From Oscillospiraceae bacterium (GTDB lineage: Bacteria > Bacillota > Clostridia > Oscillospirales > Oscillospiraceae): a stretch of 64,000 nucleotides of DNA. Position numbers and translations under genes: made by a program. The stretch is from contig AP025583.1 in the NCBI GenBank assembly GCA_022846095.1, positions 3,497,279-3,561,278 on the forward strand, in the 5' to 3' direction. Below, piece after piece: positions 25,048-34,024 of this stretch. How positions within the stretch are numbered: the first letter of the stretch is position 1; every line of letters begins with the position of its first letter. A model generated the notes under the pieces. That model did not search any database, was not told where the DNA came from, and saw only the letters and a list, made by a program, of their open reading frames with translations.

Positions 25048-26754
25048 TTACGCAAGGGTGGCGTATCTGAAGTCAAAGCGCGCGCCGAAGCTGCTGACCG
25101 AGACGCCGGAGATCATCCCGCCGTTGATGACGTAGGCGCCGCGGGCCATATAAAGAGGGATGATGGGCGCTTCGGTGAGGAGGATCTTCTCCGCCTCAAA
25201 GAACATATCGTCGCGCGTCTTGGGGTCGGACTGGGCGTTGGCCTGGGTGATCAGGTTGTAGTAGTCCTCGCCCACCCAGCCGGTCTTGTTCCAGCCGCCG
25301 CGGCTGTCCCACATGTCCAGATAAGTAAAGGGGTCGTCGTAGTCCGGGCCCCAGCCGGAGCGGCAGATGTCGTAGGGCGCGCTGTAGAGGTTCTCCCAGT
25401 ACTGGGCGAACTCCAGCTGGCGCACCGTGATGTCGATGCCCAGGACGGTTTTCCAGGTGTTCTGGAAGTACTCCGACAGGGTACGCTGCAGCTCGCCGGA
25501 CTGGGTGAAGAAGTCGAAGGTGGGCATGTCCGCGGGGGAGGCGTAGCCCAGGCGCTCGCAGACCCCCTGGATCAGCGCCTTGGCGGCCTCGGGGTCGGCC
25601 TTCGTCTTGTGGTAGACGTCGGTCACGTCGTAGGTGTCGCCCCATTTGCCGCCCATGCCGTCGGAGATGACCGGATTGATGACGCCGGTGGACGGGGTGT
25701 AGGTGGGGAACATGGCGTCCACCAGGGCCTGGCGGTCAATTGCCAGGGACAGCGCCATCACGAAGTCGTGATCCTGGGTGATGGCGGCCGCCTCGGGGCT
25801 GGTGCCCTTGTGGCTGAGCACCAGGAACTGCACGCCGCCGGCGTTGTAGTAGCTGAAGCCGGGGTAGCTCTCCATGCTGGGCACCATGGCGGGCTCCAGA
25901 ATATCCATGAACGCGATCTCGCCGGTGTCGTACATGTTCTTCATGGTGTTCTGGTCGGCCACCAGCACCAGGTCGATCTGCTGGATCGAGACGGCGTCCG
26001 CGTTCCAGTAGTCGGGGTTTTTCTCAAAGACCATGCGGTCGTTGTGGATCCAATCCTTCAGGATGTAGGGGCCGTTGCCCACGAACTTGTCCGCGCCCGA
26101 CCCGTAGGCGTTGCCCAGCGCGTCGGCCAGGTCGTTGCGGATGGGGTACATGGGCGTGGAGGCGAAGAGGCTTGTCATAAAGGGATAGGCGGACTCCAGC
26201 GTGACCTCCAGGGTCTTGTCGTCAATCACCTTGCAGCCCAGCTCGGAGGCGTCCATGGTCCCCTCGCTGATGGGGGCGGCGTTCTTGATGGGGAAGATGA
26301 GATAGGCCAAATCCATGGCGTCCTGCCGGGTCAGCATGCGCACGTAGGTGTCGGCAAAATCCTGGGCCGTGACGGGCTGCCCGTCCTGCCACTTGGCGTC
26401 CCTCAGGTGGAAGGTATATACCGTGCCGTCCTCGGAGATCTCGTAGCGCTCCGCCATGCCGGGCACCACCTTGCCGTCCACGATGTTCAGCAGGCCCTCC
26501 AGAGCCAGCATGAGGGCGGTGGAGGTATTGGAGTCGTTGCCCACGTGGGGATCCAGAGAGATGGGCTCCGTGCTCATGCCTACCTTCAAAACAGCGGCGG
26601 AGGCGCCGGCGCTGGGCGCGGGAGCGCCGCTCTCCGGGGCGGGGGCCTGCGTGCCTGGGGCGGGGGTGGTCTTCGCCGCGCCCGGAGGAGAGCAGGCGGC
26701 CAGCATGGACACAAGCATAACAGCGGCCAGAGCGGCCGTCAGGATCCGTTTCAT
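25048..26754 (-). CDS. Family 5 extracellular solute-binding lipoprotein (OppA/DppA-like)
   Basis: Binding lipoprotein of 568 residues. The signal peptide ends in a lipobox MLAAC (cysteine near 21), followed by a Pro/Ala-rich tether. The mature part has the family 5 features EPISLDPHVGND and VVPGMAERYEISEDGTVYTFHLRDAKWQDG. These proteins bind peptides, nickel or oligosaccharides outside the cell and feed the cognate ABC transporter. The ligand is not evident; peptides or glycopeptides are the likeliest because of the peptidase in the operon. Confidence 0.93.
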   Translation of the reverse strand: MKRILTAALAAVMLVSMLAACSPPGAAKTTPAPGTQAPAPESGAPAPSAGASAAVLKVGMSTEPISLDPHVGNDSNTSTALMLALEGLLNIVDGKVVPGMAERYEISEDGTVYTFHLRDAKWQDGQPVTAQDFADTYVRMLTRQDAMDLAYLIFPIKNAAPISEGTMDASELGCKVIDDKTLEVTLESAYPFMTSLFASTPMYPIRNDLADALGNAYGSGADKFVGNGPYILKDWIHNDRMVFEKNPDYWNADAVSIQQIDLVLVADQNTMKNMYDTGEIAFMDILEPAMVPSMESYPGFSYYNAGGVQFLVLSHKGTSPEAAAITQDHDFVMALSLAIDRQALVDAMFPTYTPSTGVINPVISDGMGGKWGDTYDVTDVYHKTKADPEAAKALIQGVCERLGYASPADMPTFDFFTQSGELQRTLSEYFQNTWKTVLGIDITVRQLEFAQYWENLYSAPYDICRSGWGPDYDDPFTYLDMWDSRGGWNKTGWVGEDYYNLITQANAQSDPKTRDDMFFEAEKILLTEAPIIPLYMARGAYVINGGMISGVSVSSFGARFDFRYATLA

Positions 26755-26803
26755 TTCTAATCCTCCTTCTTCACACGGGGAAGCGTCTGCCTCCCCCTAT
26801 GTC

Positions 26804-27808
26804 CTACCCATGGGAACCGCCCAGGACCAACTCCGTCTCCAGAATGATCCGCTCGTTTCCCTCCATCCCGCTGAGCTTGCGCATCAGCATCTCGGCCGCC
26901 ACGTAGCCCATCTGGTGGCTGCGCTGCCGGACCGAGGTGACCGGGGGGCTGAGAAAGCCCATCCAGTCGAAGTAGTCGTACCCGATAATAGCCGTCTGCC
27001 CAGGGATGGCAACCCCCTGGCGGTTCAGCTCCCGCATGGCGCCCATGGTAAGTACGTTGTCCGCCACGAAGATGGCGTCCGCCTTTTGCTCCAGAAGCCT
27101 GCGCACGCACGCCTCCCCGTCCTCCACCGAGAAGTGCTCGGCCATGGCCGCCAGGCCCTCGTCATAGGCCAGCCCCGCGGCCTCCAGGGCGTTGCGGTAG
27201 CCCTCAAACCGCTCGCTGCCGGAGGAGACGCTGAGCGCGCCGCCCACGAAGCCCACCCGCCTGCGGCCCGACCCGATGAGCCGGGACACCGCGTCGAAGG
27301 CGCCCCCCTCGTTGTCCGAGCCCACGAAGCTGTAGCCGCCGCCGTCCACCTTGCGGTCGGCCAGCACGAAGGGGATTTCCATCTCCCGCAGCACGTCCAG
27401 TTGCCTGGCGTTCTTGGAGGAGGGGACGAAGATAACCCCGTCCACCCACTGCTTCTTGCACACCTCCACGGCGCTGAGGCTGCGCTCCCCTCCGCTGGTC
27501 CCGCCGTAGGTGGCGACGATCACGTTGTAGTCGGTTTCGCGGAGCTTTTTATGGATGCCCAGCAGCATGTCCATGTAGAAGAAGTTGGCGTTGCGGTTGG
27601 CCTCGTCGGTGGGGATGATCAGCGCCACCGTGTTGGAGCGCTGGGTGCGGAGCATCCGGGCCGCCAGATTGGGCCGGTAGCCGATCTTGCCGGCCGCCTC
27701 CAGAACCTTCTGCTTGCTCTCCTCCGAGGTCACCCTCGTGTCGTTCAGCACGTTGGACACCGTGGAGATGGACAGGCCCGTCATGGCGGCGATTTTCCTG
27801 ATGCTCAT
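26804..27808 (-). CDS. LacI-family transcriptional regulator
   Basis: Repressor of 334 residues: N-terminal LacI HTH (IRKIAAMTGLSISTVSNVLN, about 3-22), hinge with RPNLAARMLRTQ, then a periplasmic-binding-protein-like effector domain. The ATG at 27808 lies eight bases after AGGAG; an in-frame GTG three codons earlier overlaps that spacing. Embedded in the transporter operon. It most probably binds the AAAACGTTTT sites at 28645-28662 and 28967-28976, controlling its own operon and the divergent kinase operon. Confidence 0.92.
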   Translation of the reverse strand: MSIRKIAAMTGLSISTVSNVLNDTRVTSEESKQKVLEAAGKIGYRPNLAARMLRTQRSNTVALIIPTDEANRNANFFYMDMLLGIHKKLRETDYNVIVATYGGTSGGERSLSAVEVCKKQWVDGVIFVPSSKNARQLDVLREMEIPFVLADRKVDGGGYSFVGSDNEGGAFDAVSRLIGSGRRRVGFVGGALSVSSGSERFEGYRNALEAAGLAYDEGLAAMAEHFSVEDGEACVRRLLEQKADAIFVADNVLTMGAMRELNRQGVAIPGQTAIIGYDYFDWMGFLSPPVTSVRQRSHQMGYVAAEMLMRKLSGMEGNERIILETELVLGGSHG

Positions 27809-27838
27809 ATTACCCACTCCTGTACTGGTTTTTTGCCA

Positions 27839-28597
27839 TTATACCCCCCCTGCCAACCAGTTTACAATATTATCCCACAACTTTGGATAACCTTCCCACT
27901 GGCACATGGCCGCGGGCGCCCAATGGGGCGCGCAGTCGGTGGTGTAGGCCATGACCCGGCCCCGGCCCCACTCCCCCACGGCGATGATGGGGTCCCCCTC
28001 CCAGGCGACCAGCACCCGGGCGTCCGGCTTGGCCATGGTCTTGTTGTAGCCCAGGATATAGGGCCACTGCTCCGGCAGCCCCGCCAGCACCGGATGGCTG
28101 TCCGGCACGCAGCGCAGGTCGGCCCCCTCCGGCAGCTCCATGCGGTCGTCCCCGCCCAGCAGGGAGACGGGCAGCATCCGTTCCAGGACCGAGTCCTTCC
28201 ACTTGCCCTTGCCCTCCATGCCGCCGTAAGTCATGTAGCCGCCGATCATGCAGAAGCCGCCGCCCTGCTCCACGTATTCCCGGGTCAGCTTCAGCAGGTT
28301 GACCGAGCGCACCCCCTGCTTCACCACCTCGGGCAACAGCAGAAAGGTGTTGGTGCCCACGTCGCTGAACAGCACCACGTCGTACCGCGACAGCTCCTCC
28401 AGCGTGCGGGGGAAATCCCGGGACACCCGGTGGCACGGGATATGCGTGACCCGGTGCCCCGCCCCCTCCAGTGTTCCGACGATGACGCCGGCCGCCTCCC
28501 CGTAGTTGGTCTCGGAAAAATGGTCCACGCCCTTATACTCGGTCACCGTGGCGATGCAGGACTCCCCCACCAGCAGGATCGACAGCCCCTTGTCCAT
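27839..28597 (-). CDS. Glutamine amidotransferase-like (class I GATase/ThuA-like) protein
   Basis: Protein of 252 residues with a flavodoxin-like GATase fold: a starting strand ILLVGES, then RYDVVLFSDVG and GGGFCMIGGYMTYGG at the nucleophile-elbow region, where a cysteine is present. It resembles cytoplasmic GATase-like proteins of the DUF1355/ThuA group, often found in carbohydrate operons and of unknown reaction. The start is ATG 28597 with GAGGAG upstream; an earlier in-frame ATG at 28699 would place the operator inside the gene. First gene of the transporter operon. Confidence 0.72.
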   Translation of the reverse strand: MDKGLSILLVGESCIATVTEYKGVDHFSETNYGEAAGVIVGTLEGAGHRVTHIPCHRVSRDFPRTLEELSRYDVVLFSDVGTNTFLLLPEVVKQGVRSVNLLKLTREYVEQGGGFCMIGGYMTYGGMEGKGKWKDSVLERMLPVSLLGGDDRMELPEGADLRCVPDSHPVLAGLPEQWPYILGYNKTMAKPDARVLVAWEGDPIIAVGEWGRGRVMAYTTDCAPHWAPAAMCQWEGYPKLWDNIVNWLAGGV

Positions 28598-28644
28598 TGT
28601 TGACTCGCTCCTCTCATTGTTGCGGCCGTTAAGTTTAGCAGCAT

Positions 28645-28662
28645 ATATAAAACGTTTTATAT
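28645..28662 (-). promoter_or_regulatory. LacI-type operator in the promoter of the transporter operon
   Basis: A perfect 18-bp palindrome ATATAAAACGTTTTATAT. On the minus strand it overlaps a plausible promoter (-35 TTTACA, about 17 bases, -10 TTTATA). The central CG flanked by A and T runs is the classic LacI/CcpA-family operator form. The same AAAACGTTTT core recurs at 28967-28976. Confidence 0.85.
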
Positions 28663-28928
28663 TCTTGGTGTAAAAAAAGCAGAAATCACATACCGGCAAC
28701 GCCCAGGGTGATTTTTGCGTGTTTTTTCACAAGTCCTTCAATTTTCTGCGGTAAGTTTTTATCTACTTTTTGCTTTCACCCACATTCTACCGTCCTCACG
28801 GCGGAATGTCAATGCTTTTTCCCACTTTTACGCCAACCGCCATTTGCCCGCTTTTTTAATAAGGTAAGACATATTTTTATCTAATTCGACTATTTTTTCG
28901 CTTTTTCTATCAGCACCTATTTTACATA
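28663..28928. other. Divergent intergenic region, AT-rich
   Basis: About 270 bases between the two LacI-controlled promoters, clearly more AT-rich than the genes. It contains T- and A-runs but no coding-like frame, tRNA or clear hairpin. Probably holds only upstream promoter sequence. Confidence 0.5.
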
Positions 28929-28976
28929 TTGACCATTCTTCCCATTTCTGCTACGATCGGCTTACTAAAACGTTTT
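28929..28976 (+). promoter_or_regulatory. Promoter and LacI operator of the PfkB kinase-SIS operon
   Basis: -35 TTGACC (28929-28934), 17-base spacer, -10 TACGAT (28952-28957). The operator core AAAACGTTTT (28967-28976) begins right at the expected transcription start, so a bound repressor would block initiation. Confidence 0.85.
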
Positions 28977-28994
28977 TTGTTTGGAGGTTGTGTT

Positions 28995-30017
28995 ATGGAA
29001 TATACACCCCCCAGGCTCCTGGTCGTGGGCAGCCTGGTCATGGATCTGATTACCACCACCGGCAGAATTCCAAACGCCGGGGAGACGGTCATCGGCCTGG
29101 AGTTCTCCACCGCCCCCGGCGGGAAAGGCGCCAACCAGGCCCTCCAGGCGGCCAGGCTGGGCGCACAGGTCACCATGGTGGGCAAGGTGGGGGACGACGG
29201 CTTTGGCGAGGCGCTTACCGGCTCCCTGGCCCAGGCCGGGGTGGACGTGCGCCACGTCCTGCGGGCGGAGGGGGTCTCCTCCGCCGTGGGCAACGTCCAG
29301 CTGCTGGTGGAGGGGGGGCGCACCCGGAACAACCGCATCATCGTGGCCCCCGGCGCCAACCACCGCCTTACCCCCGGCGACGTGGCCTTTCTGGAGGAGG
29401 GCGTGGCGGAGTTCGACATGGTGCTCCTCCAGCTGGAAATCCCCACCCCCGTCAACGAGCAGGTGGCGCGCTGGGCGGCCGCCAAGGGGGTGCCCGTTAT
29501 GCTCAATCCCGCCCCCTCGGCGCCCCTCCCCCCCTCCCTGCTGAAGCACCTCGCCTATCTCTCCCCCAACGAGCATGAGGCCGCGGATCTGGCGGGAATG
29601 CCCCTGTGCGGCCCCGACGGCCGGGTGGAGCCCGCCCGGCTGGACGCCGCCCTGCGCTCCCTCCACGGCGGGGGCGCCGCCAATGTGATCATCACCCTGG
29701 GCGCGCAGGGGAGCGTGCTCTCCACGCCGGAGGGCCGTGTGGCCATGCCCTGCGTCCCCGGCATCCGAGCCGTGGATCCCACGGCGGCGGGGGACTCCTT
29801 CCTGGGGGCCTTCTGCACCGCGGCGGCCGCCGGGCTGGCCCACCCCGACGCCCTGGCCCTGGCCACCTACACCGCCGCGCTCACAGTCTCCGCCATGGGG
29901 GCCCAGCCCAGCCTGCCCCGGCTCGCCCAGGTGCTGGCCCTGATGGAGGCGCGGGGCTGCGGCCAGGATATGATAGGCCGTATACAGGCCAGATTGGGAG
30001 GAAACCGCCATGAATAA
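28995..30017 (+). CDS. PfkB-family carbohydrate kinase (ribokinase-like)
   Basis: Sugar kinase of 340 residues. Conserved: VVGSLVMDLIT at the N-terminus, the ribokinase signature TAPGGKGANQALQAARLG (about 37-54), LNPAPSAPLP, and the anion-hole/catalytic-base motif DPTAAGDSFLGAF (about 256-268). It phosphorylates a sugar, probably ribose-like or fructose-like; the exact one cannot be told. GGAGG lies seven bases before the ATG. It overlaps the SIS gene by eight bases, so the two act together. Confidence 0.9.
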   Translation: MEYTPPRLLVVGSLVMDLITTTGRIPNAGETVIGLEFSTAPGGKGANQALQAARLGAQVTMVGKVGDDGFGEALTGSLAQAGVDVRHVLRAEGVSSAVGNVQLLVEGGRTRNNRIIVAPGANHRLTPGDVAFLEEGVAEFDMVLLQLEIPTPVNEQVARWAAAKGVPVMLNPAPSAPLPPSLLKHLAYLSPNEHEAADLAGMPLCGPDGRVEPARLDAALRSLHGGGAANVIITLGAQGSVLSTPEGRVAMPCVPGIRAVDPTAAGDSFLGAFCTAAAAGLAHPDALALATYTAALTVSAMGAQPSLPRLAQVLALMEARGCGQDMIGRIQARLGGNRHE

Positions 30018-30636
30018 CCCGGAACGCGCCGCTTTTCTGGCCTACCAGGCCTCCGCCGGGCAGGAGCTGTCCCGGTTCCTGGGGGAGATGGACTACGGCC
30101 GCTATGAGCAGGCCGCCCGCCTTATCCGCGCCGCCATGCAGTCCGGCGGGCGGCTGCACGTCACCGGCATCGGCAAGCCCGGACACGTGGCCGCCTATGC
30201 GGCCTCCCTCTTCTCCTCCACCGGCACCCCCGCCTACTTCCTCCACGGCACCGAGGCGGTCCACGGCTCCTGCGGGCAGCTGGTGCCCGGGGACGTGGTC
30301 ATCTGCATCTCCAACAGCGGGGAGACGGCGGAGCTGCTGGCCACCCTCGCCGCCGTGCGGCGCAACGGCTGCAGGATCATCGGCGTCACCGGCGGGCCGG
30401 GCTCCACGCTGGAGCGGGAGAGCGATCTGTGCCTTATCGCCCGGGTGGAGGAGGAGGGCGGGCCTCTGAACCGGGCCCCCCGCAATTCCGTGGCCGCGGA
30501 GCTGCTGTGCCTGGCCGCGCTGAGCGCCATGCTCCAGGCCATGGCCGGCCTGACCCCCCAGCAGTATGTCCTCCGCCACCCCGGCGGCGCGCTGGGCGCC
30601 CTGCGCGCGCATGAGCGCCAGCCCGGCGCCTCTTAG
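30010..30636 (+). CDS. SIS-domain sugar isomerase-like protein (KpsF/GutQ type, no CBS)
   Basis: Protein of 208 residues, a single SIS domain. TGIGKPGHVAAYAASLFSSTGTPAYFLH-type sequence and ISNSGET match the arabinose-5-phosphate isomerase (KdsD/GutQ) group, but the two C-terminal CBS domains are absent. It would isomerise or deglycosylate a phosphosugar made by the upstream kinase. A kinase + SIS pair beside a peptide importer and peptidase recalls fructosamine kinase/deglycase systems; that link is inference. Confidence 0.82.
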   Translation: MNNPERAAFLAYQASAGQELSRFLGEMDYGRYEQAARLIRAAMQSGGRLHVTGIGKPGHVAAYAASLFSSTGTPAYFLHGTEAVHGSCGQLVPGDVVICISNSGETAELLATLAAVRRNGCRIIGVTGGPGSTLERESDLCLIARVEEEGGPLNRAPRNSVAAELLCLAALSAMLQAMAGLTPQQYVLRHPGGALGALRAHERQPGAS

Positions 30637-30682
30637 TTTAAGCCACCATGTACTGGGAAAAGCTCCACTGCGGCTTACACAG

Positions 30683-30720
30683 AGGCCCCGGGACTGCGTA
30701 CAGCAGTCCCGGGGCCTTTC
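30683..30720 (+). terminator. Terminator of the kinase-SIS operon
   Basis: AGGCCCCGGGACTGC, five-base loop, exact complement, then TTTC. A 15-bp perfect stem, 46 bases after the SIS stop; it also separates this operon from the oppositely oriented SLH gene. Confidence 0.88.
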
Positions 30721-30760
30721 TCGCCGACTTGCCAGCGGGCGCTTCCATGCTATTGTTAGT

Positions 30761-31900
30761 TTACAGAGCCATATCAAACGAATAGAACAGGTCGTACAGC
30801 TTGGCGTACTGCGCGTCGGTGCAGTGCTCGGAGTAGCCCAGCTCAACCATGTAGTAGTTTGTGGAATTCTCCACCCAGTGGCACCTGCCCGCGTAGGCCA
30901 CGCCGTCCACCTCGTAGGTGTAGTCGATGGCGTAGCTGACCAGGCCACGGGCCAGGCTCAGGTAGATGTCCTTCTCTATGGTGCCGTCCAAATCCTCGGA
31001 GATGTAGCTGTGGTAGAGGTTCGCCACGTTCTCGGAGGTGAGGCCCTCCAGCTCGTGCTTATCGAAGGTCACCACCTCGAAGAGGGCGGTTCCGCCGTCC
31101 AGCCGGCAGCTAAAGCCGCTGCTCCCGCCCTCGAAGATGTCGTTGGCGTCCACCACCCAGCCCGCGTTCTGGGGTACGCACACCTGGAAGTTGCCGTTGG
31201 CGGAGGTGACCACCTCGCCGGGGGCGTGGGTGGTCAGGGAGAAGGACTTGCGGCTGGACGGGACGGCCACGCGGTTGATAATCGCGGCCGCCTCCGCCCG
31301 GGTAATCGGGCTGTCGGGCTGGAAGGATCCCGCGGCGTTGCCGGTCAGCACGCCGGCGTTGTACATCTGATAGATGTAATTGGCATAGTGGGTCTGAAAG
31401 GTCACGTCCGGGATCCAGGCCACACGGTTGATGCGCGCGAATTCCCTGGCCGGGAGGGTGAAGGACAGCAGGCCGGCTAAGTCCGCCCGGGTGGCCGTCA
31501 TGCTGTAGTCCAGATACTCGCCGTCGTAGGTAATCCCCTCCTGCACGGCGTAGCGCACCGCGTTTTCATACCAAGGGCTGCCGCCGGGGACAAACGCGTC
31601 CCCGTTGTAGATCGCCGCCACCTTGGCCGCCATGGTAATCGCCTCAGCCAGGGTGATGTTGCCCGTGGGGTCGAAGTAGCCGCCCGCCTTGCCGTTGATG
31701 ATGCCCAGCTCGTATGCCTTGCGCACGTCGGCGGCGTACCACGCGCTGGCGTCCACGTCGGGGAAGCCCGTATACTCCGCCACCTTCTTAAAATTCCCCA
31801 TGCCGCTCGTCGTGCCGTAGGCGGGGCCGGACAGCGTCAACACAAGGGCCAGCACTGCCGCCAGGGCGGCCAGGCGCCGGGAATATACCTTTCTGGTCAT
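30761..31900 (-). CDS. S-layer homology (SLH) domain surface protein
   Basis: Secreted protein of 379 residues. Signal peptide about 1-29 (ends PAYG). Then three SLH-type segments: FPDVDASAWYAADVRKAYELGIING, a second around residues 85-150, and a third FQTHYANYIYQMYNAGVLTG with SPITRAEAAAIINR. The C-terminal ~160 residues are a unique beta-rich domain. SLH repeats anchor proteins to pyruvylated cell-wall polymers. It is 52 bases after the MORN kinase gene on the same strand, so probably the last gene of the signalling operon and a possible surface output of it. Confidence 0.88.
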   Translation of the reverse strand: MTRKVYSRRLAALAAVLALVLTLSGPAYGTTSGMGNFKKVAEYTGFPDVDASAWYAADVRKAYELGIINGKAGGYFDPTGNITLAEAITMAAKVAAIYNGDAFVPGGSPWYENAVRYAVQEGITYDGEYLDYSMTATRADLAGLLSFTLPAREFARINRVAWIPDVTFQTHYANYIYQMYNAGVLTGNAAGSFQPDSPITRAEAAAIINRVAVPSSRKSFSLTTHAPGEVVTSANGNFQVCVPQNAGWVVDANDIFEGGSSGFSCRLDGGTALFEVVTFDKHELEGLTSENVANLYHSYISEDLDGTIEKDIYLSLARGLVSYAIDYTYEVDGVAYAGRCHWVENSTNYYMVELGYSEHCTDAQYAKLYDLFYSFDMAL

Positions 31901-31952
31901 AATAAAACCTCCATCTTCTTCCTGTTACTAGCGGCTCAAATCTGCGGGGCCG

Positions 31953-34013
31953 TCAGCCCACAAACTCCCCGCCGCTCCACTGCCCGTCGTAGACGGTGCC
32001 GTCGCTGAACCACATTTTCCCGTAGCCGCTCTTGAGGCCGTTCTTGAAGTTGCCGTCGTAAGCTCCGTCCACGGCGCTGCGCCACTGGCCGTAGCCCTGG
32101 ATGAGGCCGTTGGACCAGCTGGCCGACCAGAGCGTATCCCCATAGTCCCAGCGGTCGTTGCTCTCGGTCATGGTCATGGTGCCCTCGCCGTCCGGCTTGC
32201 CGTTCTTCCACTGGCCGGTATAGGTGCCGGAGACGGAGAACAGGCTCGTCGTAAAGGTAAAGGGCTCGTTGGTCACCTGTTCCACGGCGGGGGTCGGCGT
32301 CGGGGCAGGTGTGGGCGTGGGGGTTGGCTTGGGCGTCGGAGTAGGTGTGGGCCTGGGGGTCGGAGTTGCGGTGGGCTTTGGCGTCGGGGTCGGCGCCGGC
32401 GTTGGGGTAGGGGTAGGGGTAGGCGTTGGGGTAGGCGTCGGCGTTGGGGCGGGAGTGGCCGTGGGCTCCGGCGTGGGCGCGGGGGTGGGGCTGGACGTGG
32501 GCTCCGGCGCCGGGGCGGCGGTGGGTGTGGGCGCCGCCGGCGTCCCCTTCTGCGCCGCCCCGGACGGGAGGGGCGCAGGTGTGGGCGCAGGTGTCCGGGC
32601 CGTCTCCACAGGCGAGACCGTGACCGGCGCGGGGGCGGGGCCCGCCGCCTGGGACTTGTCCCTGTGGCTCAGGGCGAACACGCCCACCCCGATTAGCACC
32701 ACGGCCAGGCACGCCGCCGCAATCAGCAGCGGGCGCCTGCCGCCTCCCCTGCCGCCCGGCGGGGATGCCCCGCCGGAGGGCGGAGACGGGGGCGGAGAGG
32801 AAGAAGCCGCGCTGTAGGTCTGCTCCTGCCTGGCTGAAAAGGCCGTCCCGGATCCGGCGGGCTGCTCCGGTGCGCCCCCCGTCCCGCCCGCGGACACGGG
32901 GCCCGTATACACGGGCTGTTCCGCCTCCGGCGTGCCCGTGGGGCGTCCCGAGGTAAACGCGGCCCGCCCCTGGGAGGGGGAGGAGCCGGCAAAGGCCGGC
33001 CCCGGCGCGCCGGATACGCCGCCCAAGGGCGGGTCGGCCTCGTCCAGCGCGGGCCGCACGGCGTCCAGGAAGGCGTCCATACTCTGGAAGCGGTCCTCGG
33101 GCCGCACCTCCAGCCCCTTGAGGATGGCGTCCTCCAGCGCGGGCGGGATACGGACGCCCCGCGTGGAGGGGGGCACCAGATTGTCCTCGTCCATCCGCTC
33201 CAGGGAGTCCGGGGGCAGGTAGCCCGTAATTGCGGCATAAAAGCAGGCGGCCAGGGAGTACACGTCGGTGTAGGGCCCCTGTCGGCCCCTTCTGGTGTAC
33301 TGCTCCTTGGGGGCATAACCGGGCTTGAGGATCACGTCCAGGCTGCGGCTCTTGTCCCCCAGGCTGTAGCGGGCGGAGCCGAAGTCCAGCAGCTTTACCA
33401 CGCCGCCGCCGGTGATGTAAATGTTGTCGGGGGTCACGTCCCGGTGGATGATGCCCTCCCTGTGGACGGCGGAGAGACCCTCCATCACCGGGATCAGGAT
33501 GCGCAGGCACTCCCCGTAGCCGATGCGCCCGCCCTTGTTTTTGATGTAGCTCTTAAAGCTGATGCCCTCAATGTAGTCCATGACGAAGTAGGCGGTGCCG
33601 TTTTCGTTGAAGTAGGAGCGCACGCCCACGATGTTGGGGTTGCCGATGAATTTGGCCAGCACCCGCGCCTCGTCCAGGAAGCGGTCCATGCCGTAGTCAA
33701 AGCTCTCCCGCTTGTCGCCGGAGTAGAGGGTCACAGGCACCGCGCCCGGCAGGCGGGTGCCGATGCCGTCGGGCATGAACTCCTTGATGGCCACCTTGAC
33801 GTTGAGCGTCCGGTCCAGGGCCAGGTAGGTGATGCCGAAGCCGCCCTGGCCCAGCACGCGGCCCACAATGTACTGCCCGCCCAGGATGCTGCCCATGGCC
33901 AGGGCGAAGGGGTACTTCTCCCGCTCGCCCGCCGGGTCAAAGCCGCAGAAGGGGCAGGGGCCCTCCTGCTCCCGCCGCTCGTGGAAGCAGTTAAAACAGT
34001 AATTCAGTTCCAT
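31953..34013 (-). CDS. Membrane Ser/Thr protein kinase with zinc ribbon and MORN repeats
   Basis: Protein of 686 residues. Order: zinc ribbon (CFNC...CPFC, 6-23), kinase domain (about 48-320) with GQGGFG, K77 in VAIKEF, D192 in HRDVTPDN and D210 of DFG, low-complexity linker, one transmembrane helix (about 428-449), a long Pro-Thr tether (about 470-575), and two to three MORN repeats at the C-terminus. The catalytic loop has Thr where most Ser/Thr kinases have Lys. The kinase is cytoplasmic and the MORN tail outside. It is paralogous to the 977-residue kinase at the head of the operon. Substrates are likely FHA proteins or their partners nearby. Confidence 0.9.
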   Translation of the reverse strand: MELNYCFNCFHERREQEGPCPFCGFDPAGEREKYPFALAMGSILGGQYIVGRVLGQGGFGITYLALDRTLNVKVAIKEFMPDGIGTRLPGAVPVTLYSGDKRESFDYGMDRFLDEARVLAKFIGNPNIVGVRSYFNENGTAYFVMDYIEGISFKSYIKNKGGRIGYGECLRILIPVMEGLSAVHREGIIHRDVTPDNIYITGGGVVKLLDFGSARYSLGDKSRSLDVILKPGYAPKEQYTRRGRQGPYTDVYSLAACFYAAITGYLPPDSLERMDEDNLVPPSTRGVRIPPALEDAILKGLEVRPEDRFQSMDAFLDAVRPALDEADPPLGGVSGAPGPAFAGSSPSQGRAAFTSGRPTGTPEAEQPVYTGPVSAGGTGGAPEQPAGSGTAFSARQEQTYSAASSSPPPSPPSGGASPPGGRGGGRRPLLIAAACLAVVLIGVGVFALSHRDKSQAAGPAPAPVTVSPVETARTPAPTPAPLPSGAAQKGTPAAPTPTAAPAPEPTSSPTPAPTPEPTATPAPTPTPTPTPTPTPTPTPAPTPTPKPTATPTPRPTPTPTPKPTPTPTPAPTPTPAVEQVTNEPFTFTTSLFSVSGTYTGQWKNGKPDGEGTMTMTESNDRWDYGDTLWSASWSNGLIQGYGQWRSAVDGAYDGNFKNGLKSGYGKMWFSDGTVYDGQWSGGEFVG
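32285..32500 (-). repeat. Pro-Thr-encoding tandem repeat tract
   Basis: Degenerate 6-base units (PT, PA, PK codons) code for the extracellular Pro-Thr tether of the kinase. The plus strand is a G-rich run of GGGGTA and GGCGTT units. Such tracts can change length by slippage. Confidence 0.85.
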
Positions 34014-34024
34014 ACCGCACCTCC

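Noticed and set aside
32224-32817. Plus-strand frame encoding long GVGVG runs (elastin-like)
   Set aside because: It is the complement of the Pro-Thr tract of the kinase gene; the kinase frame has clear domains on both sides.
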